The notes under the pieces: generated by a model
What the model was told of the DNA's origin: nothing
What the model saw: the letters and a program-made list of their open reading frames with translations, nothing else
The model's database searches: none
Program-made: the position numbers and the translations under genes
Assembly: GCF_042650605.1 (NCBI RefSeq)
Contig: NZ_JBHSBN010000058.1
Location: 1-11,872, forward strand
DNA: 11,872 nucleotides
Direction: 5' to 3'
Source: Micromonospora_J zhanjiangensis
GTDB lineage: Bacteria > Actinomycetota > Actinomycetes > Mycobacteriales > Micromonosporaceae
In this document: piece after piece, positions 1-5,281 of the stretch
Numbering within the stretch: position 1 is the stretch's first letter
Layout of the letters: the number at the start of each line of letters is the position of its first letter

Positions 1-31
1 ACTAGACGCTCCGCGGACTTGCCCCGGGCAG

Positions 32-67
32 TTGTGAAGGAATATCTTCGAAAAATGTCCTTCACAA
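32..67 (+). promoter_or_regulatory. Inverted repeat enclosing the RBS and start codon of the MFS gene
   Basis: TTGTGAAGGA (32-41) is the exact reverse complement of TCCTTCACAA (58-67). The 16-nt loop contains the ATG at 55-57, and the left arm contains the Shine-Dalgarno-like GAAGGA. In RNA the stem would mask the RBS with codons 2-5. A short competing stem, GAAG (36-39) with CTTC (46-49), is possible. As DNA the same repeat could be an operator. A TAGACG hexamer at 3-8 could be the -10 of this gene, giving a leader of about 40 nt. The symmetry is seen directly; either function is inference. Confidence 0.5.
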
Positions 68-1278
68 GTCGCTGGGGCGACGTCTACCTGGCCTCCGCCG
101 CCCGGGGCATCTCGACCTGCGGGGACTTCCTCGCCGCCACCGCGCTCGCCCTCGCCCTCCAGCAGGCCGGCGCCGGCGGTACGGCGGTGGCCGCCCTGCT
201 GCTCGCGGCGAGCCTGCCGCTGGTGCTGCTCGCCCCGGTGACCGGCCGGATCGCCGACCGATACGACAGCCGGTTGATCCTCATCGCGGCCGGTCTGGCC
301 CAGGCCGCGGTCTGCCTCGGGTTGGCCGTCGCCCGCCAACCCGTCGTGATCATCGTGCTGGTGGCGCTGCTGGCGTGCGGGCTCGCGGTCACCCAACCGA
401 CGCTCTCGGCCCTGCTGCCGGAGATGGTGCGCCCGGCCGACCTGGCCCGGGCCAGCGGCGTCAACCAGACCGCCGGCAGCCTCGGGATGCTGCTCGCCCC
501 CGCCCTGGCGGGGATCCTGGTCGGCCAGTTCGGCACCCGGGTGCCGCTGCTGGTCGACGCGGTCAGCTATCTGTCGCTGGTCGCGGCCGGCCTGCTGATT
601 CGTACCCGAAGGAACACCCGGGGTCGGCGACCGGCGGCGACCGCGGCGCCGGACGCGGTCCGGGCCGGGCCCGGCTGGAGCCTACGCGCGGACCGGCTGC
701 TGGCCGCGGCGGCGGCGGCCGTCGCGGTCGTCGTCGGCGCCGTCGGCGCGATCAACGTCATCGACGTCTTCTTCGTCCGGGAGAGCCTGGCCGCCTCCAC
801 CACCGTCTACGGCGTGGTCGGCGCGGCGTGGACCGCCGGCATGCTGGCCGGCGCGGTGCTGTTCGGCCGGCTGGGCCACCGCGCCGGCCACCCCGGCCGG
901 CTCGTCCGGGGCATGCTGCTCGTGCTCGCCGGCATGTGCGCGACCGTGCTGGCCGCCGCCACGGTCGGCCACGCGCTGCTGCTCGTGCCGCTCTGGCTGC
1001 TCGGCGGCGCGTGCAACGGCGGCCTGAACGTCTTCATCTCGGTCGTCGTCGCCGACCGGGTCCCGCCCGCCGCCCGCGGTCGCGCCTGGGCCGTGCTGGG
1101 CGCGGTCATCCAGGGTGCCGGCATGGTGGGTTTCCTGCTCGGCGGCGTCCTGGTCGACCGGTTCGACCCGCGTCCGCTGGTCGCCGCCGCCGGGGCCGCC
1201 GGGCTGGTCGCCGTGCTGGGGTGTACGCCGTTCGTGCGCCGCGCGCTGCGCCGCGAGGCCGACCCGGCCCGGCGATGA
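55..1278 (+). CDS. MFS transporter, efflux type (MFS_3-like)
   Basis: This is a 407-residue integral membrane protein of the major facilitator superfamily, probably a proton-driven drug or siderophore exporter. Hydrophobic segments fill both halves, with an Arg-rich cytoplasmic linker around residues 183-205. The cytoplasmic loop after TM2 carries the MFS motif A (GRIADRYDSR, residues 64-73). The LPEMVRPADLARASG stretch after TM4 is typical of the EntS/tetracycline-efflux-like MFS_3 branch. I chose the ATG at 55 because GAAGGA (36-41) lies upstream and TM1 begins a few residues in. In-frame TTG (19) and GTG (34) codons would add a charged, non-conserved extension. The RBS lies in a perfect inverted repeat (separate entry). 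No regulator is adjacent inside the window, and the left flank is cut off. The substrate cannot be told from the sequence. Confidence 0.9.
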   Translation: MSFTSRWGDVYLASAARGISTCGDFLAATALALALQQAGAGGTAVAALLLAASLPLVLLAPVTGRIADRYDSRLILIAAGLAQAAVCLGLAVARQPVVIIVLVALLACGLAVTQPTLSALLPEMVRPADLARASGVNQTAGSLGMLLAPALAGILVGQFGTRVPLLVDAVSYLSLVAAGLLIRTRRNTRGRRPAATAAPDAVRAGPGWSLRADRLLAAAAAAVAVVVGAVGAINVIDVFFVRESLAASTTVYGVVGAAWTAGMLAGAVLFGRLGHRAGHPGRLVRGMLLVLAGMCATVLAAATVGHALLLVPLWLLGGACNGGLNVFISVVVADRVPPAARGRAWAVLGAVIQGAGMVGFLLGGVLVDRFDPRPLVAAAGAAGLVAVLGCTPFVRRALRREADPARR

Positions 1279-1318
1279 CAACTCGTTCTCCCGGTGGTGT
1301 CACCGATCCGGGATCCTC

Positions 1319-1408
1319 GACGTCTCGACGTCGGTGGTCAAGACCCGGAACGCCCGGGCGCTGGGTCGGCTCCGGACGCTGCTGGGCGAGGACTTCGTCC
1401 GGGCCTGA
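1319..1408 (+). pseudogene. Possible remnant of a sigma-70 region-4-like helix-turn-helix C-terminus
   Basis: Between the transporter and the lipoprotein there is a gene-like reading ending in TGA at 1406. It contains DVSTSVVKTRNARALGRLR, followed by a short TLLGEDFVRA tail. The pattern xSxSxVKxRxxRAxxxLRxLLG resembles the recognition helix and C-terminal end of sigma-70 region 4 proteins, or a similar HTH. No matching start, RBS or upstream domain exists in this frame, which upstream runs through the end of the transporter gene. It is therefore at most a decayed fragment, and chance resemblance in GC-rich DNA remains possible. Confidence 0.25.
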
Positions 1409-1451
1409 CCGGGACCGTCGGCACGGGCCGCCGGGTGAGCCGCCGATGCTC

Positions 1452-1477
1452 TAAACTGCTGCCCGGAAACGGGGAGG
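1452..1477 (+). promoter_or_regulatory. Probable -10 element and RBS of the septum-formation-type lipoprotein gene
   Basis: TAAACT (1452-1457) fits the actinobacterial TAnnnT -10 pattern. It would place transcription start near 1464, giving a leader of about 21 nt that contains a strong GGGGAGG ribosome-binding site (1471-1477), 7 nt before the ATG at 1485. No convincing -35 is visible. Confidence 0.4.
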
Positions 1478-1484
1478 TGTCCAC

Positions 1485-2330
1485 ATGGGACGAAGGTTCG
1501 GGGCACCGGCGATTGTGCTGATGACGGTACTGCTGACCGGTTGCGGACCGTCCGCCGGCAACACCGCCGGCACACCCACGTCCGCTCCCCCGCCGTCGCC
1601 GTTCGTGCCGGCGGCCGGCACCTGTCACGCCACCGTCGAACCGATCGCGCCCCGGAACAAGTACGCCCCGGTGGACTGCGCGGGTAAGCACCGCGCCGAG
1701 ACCGCCTACGTCGGTACCTTCACCGGTCCGGACGCCGACCGGGGCACTCCCCCGTCAGCGGACCAGGACGCCGACAAGAGAGCGTTCCAGGGCTGCGGTC
1801 CGGAAGCCACGAAATACCTCGGCGCCGACTGGCGCGGCGGCCTGCTGACCATCCAGGTCGTCGTGCCCGGGGCGGACGACTGGACGGCCGGCAGCCGCTG
1901 GTACCGCTGCGACCTGGTCACCGTGCAGATGCTCGACATCGAGGCCGTCACCACCGAGCACACCGGCAGCCTGCGGGGCGAGTTCACCCATACCTCTCCG
2001 CTGGCCCTCGGCTGCTTCAACCAGGACAAGAAGGAGAAGTGGATTCCGCAGCCCTGCACCAAGCCGCACCGGTTCGAATACGTCGGCATCTGGAGCGCGC
2101 CCGAGGACACGTACCAGACGGTTGCCGACAAACCCGAGCCGGTGATGGACCACTGCCGGGTGGTGATCGCCGCCTACACCGGCAACGCCGAGTTCGGCCG
2201 GGACGCGGGCGTCTGGTTCCAGTTCCCCCCATGGAAGGCGTGGGCGCTCGGCGATCACGCTGTCCGCTGCCTCTACTGGAACGACGAGCGGGACGAGACC
2301 TTCTCGCTGAAACACCGCTTCCGCCGCTGA
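1485..2330 (+). CDS. Secreted lipoprotein with two septum-formation-type modules
   Basis: This 281-residue lipoprotein has a short basic start, a hydrophobic core and the lipobox LLTGC, with Cys20 as the lipidation site. A Ser/Pro/Thr-rich linker (21-45) follows. The rest looks like two related halves. Half one has cysteines 47, 65, 104 and 142, with a PVDCAGKHRAETAYVG motif. Half two has cysteines 177, 191, 224 and 262, with a PQPCTKPHRFEYVG motif. The (V/Q)xCxxxHxxE(T/Y)VG signature is that of the actinobacterial Septum_form family, which is known from secreted or membrane-anchored proteins linked by name to septation. Its biochemical role is poorly defined. The even cysteines suggest disulfides outside the membrane. 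The start is firm (RBS GGGGAGG). The gene appears monocistronic and converges on the aldo/keto reductase gene. Confidence 0.8.
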   Translation: MGRRFGAPAIVLMTVLLTGCGPSAGNTAGTPTSAPPPSPFVPAAGTCHATVEPIAPRNKYAPVDCAGKHRAETAYVGTFTGPDADRGTPPSADQDADKRAFQGCGPEATKYLGADWRGGLLTIQVVVPGADDWTAGSRWYRCDLVTVQMLDIEAVTTEHTGSLRGEFTHTSPLALGCFNQDKKEKWIPQPCTKPHRFEYVGIWSAPEDTYQTVADKPEPVMDHCRVVIAAYTGNAEFGRDAGVWFQFPPWKAWALGDHAVRCLYWNDERDETFSLKHRFRR

Positions 2331-2334
2331 CCAA

Positions 2335-2368
2335 CCGCCGGACGCGATCAGCCGCCGGACGCGATCAG
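2335..2368. repeat. Tandem 17-bp direct repeat, two perfect copies
   Basis: CCGCCGGACGCGATCAG occurs at 2335-2351 and again at 2352-2368 with no gap. A degenerate third copy, CCGCCGATCGCGTCCAG, occupies 2369-2385. The second copy contains the stop codon of the minus-strand reductase gene (TCA at 2365-2367), so the repeat looks like a small duplication at the 3' end of that gene. Confidence 0.85.
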
Positions 2369-2383
2369 CCGCCGATCGCGTCC
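2357..2383. terminator. Hairpin between convergent genes, possible bidirectional terminator
   Basis: GGACGCGATC (2357-2366) pairs perfectly with GATCGCGTCC (2374-2383) around a 7-nt loop. It sits 26 bp after the lipoprotein stop and overlaps the last codons of the reductase. There is no U-tract, which is usual for actinomycetes. The first 17-bp repeat copy supplies an alternative left arm (2340-2349). Confidence 0.5.
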
Positions 2384-3231
2384 AGTTCGGCGATCGCGTC
2401 GGCGGGCAACTCCAAACCGGCGGCGGTGACGTTCTCGCGCAGGTGCGCCACCGAGGACGTACCCGGGATCAGCAGGATGTTCGGCGAGCGGCGCAGCAGC
2501 CAGGCCAGCGCGACCGCCATCGGCGTCGCGCCCAGCCGGGCCGCGACCGCGCGCAGCGCGTCCGACTGCAGCGGCGAGAAGCCACCCAGCGGGAAGTACG
2601 GCACGTACGCGATGCCGGCCCGCGCGGTGTCGTCCACCAGGTCGTCGTCGCCGCGCTGGGCGATGTTGTAGTGGTTCTGCACGCAGACCACCGGCGCGAT
2701 CGACCGGGCCTCGGCGAGCTGCTCGGCGGTGACGGTGCTGACCCCGAGGTGCCGAATCAGGCCCTGTTCGCGCAGCTCGGCCAGCGCGCCGAACTGCTCG
2801 GCGATCGAGCCCGGCTCCGGGCCCTCGACGCCGCCCATCCGCAGGTTCACCACGTCCAGCGCGTCGACGCCGAGCCGCCGCAGGTTGTCGTGCACCGCCG
2901 CGCGCAGCTCGACCGGGGTCCGGGCGCGCGGCCAGCCGCCCGCGGCGTCGCGCCGGTTGCCGACCTTGGTGACGATGACCAGATCCTCCGGGTACGGGGA
3001 CAACGCCGCCCGGATCAGCTCGTTCGTCACGTGCGGACCGTAGAAGTCGGCGGTGTCGATGTGCCGGATGCCGATCTCCACCGCCGTCCGCAGCACGGCG
3101 AGCGCGGCGTCGCGGTCCTTCGGCGGCCCGAAGACGCCCGGGCCGGCGAGCTGCATCGCGCCGTAGCCCACCCGGGTGAAGTCCAGATCGGCGACCCGGT
3201 AACGGCCGCCGGACAGATCCTGGGATGCCAT
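2365..3231 (-). CDS. pdxI: Aldo/keto reductase, pyridoxal reductase (PdxI/YdbC) type
   Basis: This 288-residue cytosolic NADPH-dependent aldo/keto reductase closely matches my recollection of E. coli YdbC/PdxI (about 286 residues), which reduces pyridoxal to pyridoxine in vitamin B6 salvage. Shared stretches include GYGAMQLAGPGVFGPP (22-37), HIDTADFYGPHVTN (57-70), VHDNLRRLG, NHYNIA, YVPYFPLGGF and ILLIPGTSSVAHLREN. The tetrad residues Asp59, Tyr64 and Lys89 are present. The usual His position is Arg131 (LDVVNLR), as I recall for the YdbC group too. The ATG at 3231 has AAAGGAAA just upstream, while the frame stays open further upstream without homology. The gene is divergent from an XRE regulator gene across 139 bp, suggesting local control. 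The specific substrate is inferred from family resemblance. Confidence 0.87.
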   Translation of the reverse strand: MASQDLSGGRYRVADLDFTRVGYGAMQLAGPGVFGPPKDRDAALAVLRTAVEIGIRHIDTADFYGPHVTNELIRAALSPYPEDLVIVTKVGNRRDAAGGWPRARTPVELRAAVHDNLRRLGVDALDVVNLRMGGVEGPEPGSIAEQFGALAELREQGLIRHLGVSTVTAEQLAEARSIAPVVCVQNHYNIAQRGDDDLVDDTARAGIAYVPYFPLGGFSPLQSDALRAVAARLGATPMAVALAWLLRRSPNILLIPGTSSVAHLRENVTAAGLELPADAIAELDAIGG

Positions 3232-3370
3232 CGTTTCCTTTCCCGGCCGCGGACCCTCGCCGCGACCCGCCGTCCAGGATCCGCCGGCCCCGGCCGCGCA
3301 GGCAGTGTCCCGGTCATCCTGGGGGGTGACAGGACCAGGCTCGGCCGCCGTCCGCCGTAGACTGGGCCCG
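3232..3370. promoter_or_regulatory. Divergent promoter region between reductase and XRE regulator
   Basis: This 139-bp region must hold the start signals of both genes. On the plus strand TAGACT (3358-3363) precedes the regulator ATG by exactly 7 nt. On the minus strand AAAGGAAA is the RBS of the reductase. A 7-bp inverted pair, CCAGGAT (3274-3280) and ATCCTGG (3316-3322), could be half-sites for the regulator, but their 35-bp separation makes this weak. Confidence 0.45.
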
Positions 3371-3371
3371 A
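3358..3371 (+). promoter_or_regulatory. -10 element of a leaderless transcript (XRE regulator)
   Basis: TAGACT (3358-3363) is followed by seven bases (GGGCCCG) and then ATG at 3371, so transcription should begin at or within a base or so of the start codon. No Shine-Dalgarno sequence precedes the ATG, which fits a leaderless mRNA. No clear -35 is seen. Confidence 0.55.
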
Positions 3372-4258
3372 TGACGAGGTCGAACACGCTGGGCGAATAC
3401 CTACGCGCCCGCCGCGAGCTGCGTGACCCGGCCGCCGTCGGCCTACGCGTCACCGGCGTCCGGCGCACTCCCGGCCTGCGCCGCGAGGAGGTCGCCACCC
3501 TCGCCGGCATCAGCGCCGACTACTACCTGCGCCTGGAACAGGGCCGCGACCGCAACCCGTCGCCGCAGGTGTTGTCGGCGCTGGCCCGGGTGTTCGGGCT
3601 GGACGCGACCGCCATCGAGTACCTGCTCGGCCTCACCGCGGGCCAGCGCGCCACCCCGGCGCGGCAGTCGGCCCCGCGGGCCGCACCGCAGGTCGTACCG
3701 GCGGGCATCCGGCAACTGCTGGACGTGCTCGACCTGCCGGCGTTCGTGGAGAACCGGACGTTCGACGTCCTCGCCGCGAATCGGCTGGCCACCGCCCTGT
3801 CGCCGGCCATCCGACCCGGCCTGAACCGGCTGCGGTCGCTGCTGCTCGACGAGGCTGAGCGGGAGATGACCCTGGACTGGGAACGCACCATCGGCGGCCT
3901 GGTGGCGGCGGCCCGTTCGTCGATCGGCGCCGCCGTCGACGACCCCCGGGTCGCCCGCCTGGTCGACGAACTGGCGGCGGCCAGCGAACCGTTCCGGCGG
4001 CTCTGGGCACGGCACGACGTCAAGCCGCTCACCGGCGCCCCGGTGCGGCTGCGGCACCCGCTGGTCGGTCCGCTGGAGATGCGGCTGGAGAAGCTGCCGG
4101 TCAGCGACTCCGGCGGTCAACTCCTGGTGATCTACCACGCCGAACGGGGATCCGAGACGGCCCGGTCGCTGGCCCTGCTCGGCTCACTCGCCGCCACCGA
4201 CGCCGAGGCGGCCCCGGGCCCACCGGCCACCGACCTGCCGGCCACCGCGGCCGGTTGA
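3371..4258 (+). CDS. XRE-family transcriptional regulator with MmyB-like ligand-binding domain
   Basis: This is a 295-residue cytosolic DNA-binding regulator. Residues 7-88 form an XRE/Cro-type helix-turn-helix with the very typical string TPGLRREEVATLAGIS followed by ADYYLRLEQGR. Residues about 108-275 match the MmyB-like ligand-binding region, with LPAFVENRTFDVLAANRLA, a DDPRVARLVDELAAAS segment, and a C-terminal GPLEMRLEKLPVSDSGGQ segment. These architectures are common in actinobacteria and often control a divergent oxidoreductase gene. Here that neighbour is the pyridoxal-reductase-like gene, so it is the likely target, possibly together with autoregulation. The ATG at 3371 fits a leaderless promoter and the family N-terminus. 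The ligand is unknown. The protein ends in a Pro/Ala-rich tail of about 20 residues and converges on the solute-binding gene. Confidence 0.9.
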   Translation: MTRSNTLGEYLRARRELRDPAAVGLRVTGVRRTPGLRREEVATLAGISADYYLRLEQGRDRNPSPQVLSALARVFGLDATAIEYLLGLTAGQRATPARQSAPRAAPQVVPAGIRQLLDVLDLPAFVENRTFDVLAANRLATALSPAIRPGLNRLRSLLLDEAEREMTLDWERTIGGLVAAARSSIGAAVDDPRVARLVDELAAASEPFRRLWARHDVKPLTGAPVRLRHPLVGPLEMRLEKLPVSDSGGQLLVIYHAERGSETARSLALLGSLAATDAEAAPGPPATDLPATAAG

Positions 4259-4264
4259 CCCGCC

Positions 4265-4279
4265 GGGGGCCGCACCCCC
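4265..4279. terminator. Short GC hairpin between convergent genes
   Basis: GGGGG (4265-4269) and CCCCC (4275-4279) could pair around a 5-nt loop in the 26-bp gap between two convergent genes. The stem is short and there is no U-tract, so this is only a weak candidate. Confidence 0.25.
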
Positions 4280-4284
4280 ACGGC

Positions 4285-5043
4285 TCAGCCGGCGGCCGGT
4301 GCCACCGTGCCGCCCTCGATCCGGTGCCGGGCCAGCGCGGCGGCGACGAACCCGGTCGACTTCGCCCGTTCCACGAACGCGGCCAGCAACGCCTGCGCCT
4401 CGGGGCCGCGACCGGCCGGCACGCCCATGGCCTGCTGGATCACCATGAACCGGCCCGGCAGCACGCGTACCCCGGGCGCGCGCTCGGCCGCCCGCTCCAG
4501 CACCTGCCGGATGCCCGCCGCCACCTGCACCTCGCCGGCCCGCAGCGCGGCGAGCGCGCCCGCCGCGCCGTCGCACCGGACGATCTCGGCGCGGCCGAGT
4601 TCGCGGGTGAGGAACAGGTCGTACGCGCTGCCCGCGCCCACCGACACCCGGTGGCCGGCCGCGTCCACCTGCCCGTTGTCGGTCACCGGCGACGACTCGG
4701 GCACCAGGTAGGCGCCCTCGATGAGGACGTACGGCGCGGTGAACAGCAGGCCGTCGGCGCGGGCCGGGTCGACGGCGAAGAAGCCGACGTCGGCCCGTTC
4801 GCCGCGGACCGCCTCGACCGACGCCGCCGCCTTCTCGAACACCACAAGATCCACCGGTACGCCGAGCCGACGTCCGAACTCGCGGGCCAGGTCGACGGAG
4901 ACGCCCTCGACGTCGCCGCCGGCGTTCCGGTTGGCCAGGATCGGGTTGCCGACGTTGATGGCGGCCCGCAGCACGCCGGTTGGCGCGAACACCGTCACCA
5001 GGGCCGGGTCGACCGACGGTTGCTGATCTTGCTGCTGGGTCAT
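4285..5043 (-). CDS. Signal-less solute-binding protein (SBP_bac_3 fold)
   Basis: This 252-residue protein has the periplasmic-binding-protein family 3 fold used for amino acids. It shows GVLRAAINVGNPILA (23-37), GVSVDLAREFGRRLGV (47-62), the ADVGFFAVDPARADGLLFTAPY segment (84-105), the YLVP hinge strand, and a lobe-two region with GAAGALAALRAGEVQVAAG. Family members are normally exported ABC-transporter subunits or fused to membrane domains. This one begins MTQQQDQQPSVDPALV with no hydrophobic leader or lipobox, and no permease or ATPase lies nearby. The in-frame ATG at 5061 adds only six residues and still no leader. I prefer 5043 because a TAGACT -10 sits exactly 7 nt before it. The protein may be a cytosolic sensor, a small enzyme on the same fold (cyclohexadienyl-dehydratase-like), or a degenerate orphan subunit. 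The function is unresolved. Confidence 0.78.
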   Translation of the reverse strand: MTQQQDQQPSVDPALVTVFAPTGVLRAAINVGNPILANRNAGGDVEGVSVDLAREFGRRLGVPVDLVVFEKAAASVEAVRGERADVGFFAVDPARADGLLFTAPYVLIEGAYLVPESSPVTDNGQVDAAGHRVSVGAGSAYDLFLTRELGRAEIVRCDGAAGALAALRAGEVQVAAGIRQVLERAAERAPGVRVLPGRFMVIQQAMGVPAGRGPEAQALLAAFVERAKSTGFVAAALARHRIEGGTVAPAAG

Positions 5044-5056
5044 GGCCGCGAGTCTA
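5044..5056 (-). promoter_or_regulatory. -10 element of a leaderless transcript (solute-binding gene)
   Basis: Read on the minus strand, TAGACT (5056 to 5051) is followed by CGCGGCC and then ATG at 5043. This is the same TAGACT-N7-ATG layout as the XRE regulator gene, without any Shine-Dalgarno sequence. It decides the start codon, because the alternative ATG at 5061 would lie upstream of this -10. Confidence 0.5.
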
Positions 5057-5081
5057 CGCATGGTCCGTTGCCGCTGGCCTG

Positions 5082-5103
5082 GTTCGACCGTTCGGAATCG
5101 AAC
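5082..5103. promoter_or_regulatory. Inverted repeat, candidate operator for the solute-binding gene
   Basis: GTTCGA (5082-5087) and TCGAAC (5098-5103) form a 6-bp inverted repeat with a 10-bp spacer. If transcription starts at the ATG (5043), the repeat covers about -39 to -60. That suits an activator or repressor dimer near the -35. No regulator can be assigned. Confidence 0.3.
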
Positions 5104-5242
5104 AATCTCAATTTCTGGACGCCCATTCCGGAACATTACGCGAGCCTGTTTCCTCGTACGAGATCCGAAGTCGATGCGCAATAGAAAAGGCGCACAGTAA
5201 CCAAGGCGACATAAGCGAAGAGGAATCGCGTTCAGCCCCGCA
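5104..5242. other. Less GC-rich intergenic stretch upstream of the protease
   Basis: This stretch is visibly richer in A/T than its surroundings, and I see no convincing gene in it. It contains the perfect 10-bp palindrome CTCGTACGAG (5153-5162) and the palindrome TTCCGGAA near 5127. It most likely holds promoter and regulator sites for the protease gene (plus strand) or the solute-binding gene (minus strand). Confidence 0.4.
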
Positions 5243-5279
5243 TGCTGTCCGCAGTAGACAGCACGCACCTCGGGAGGGG
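5243..5279 (+). promoter_or_regulatory. Hairpin overlapping a -10 element, and RBS of the protease gene
   Basis: TGCTGTC (5243-5249) and GACAGCA (5257-5263) form a perfect 7-bp inverted repeat with a 7-nt loop. The repeat overlaps TAGACA (5255-5260), a good -10 candidate. Transcription from about 5267 would give a leader of roughly 15 nt containing GGGAGGGG (5272-5279) just before the GTG at 5282. The overlap suggests an operator, but this is inference. Confidence 0.4.
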
Positions 5280-5281
5280 AC

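Noticed and set aside
3274..3322. CCAGGAT / ATCCTGG as the operator of the XRE regulator
   Set aside because: The arms are only 7 bp and lie 35 bp apart in GC-rich DNA, so chance is likely. They are mentioned only inside the intergenic entry.
2443..3360. Long plus-strand open frame opposite the aldo/keto reductase
   Set aside because: It is composition-driven. The minus-strand reading has full family homology and this one has none.
4255..5184. Long plus-strand open frame opposite the solute-binding gene
   Set aside because: It has no recognisable domain or RBS and is fully explained as a shadow of the minus-strand gene.
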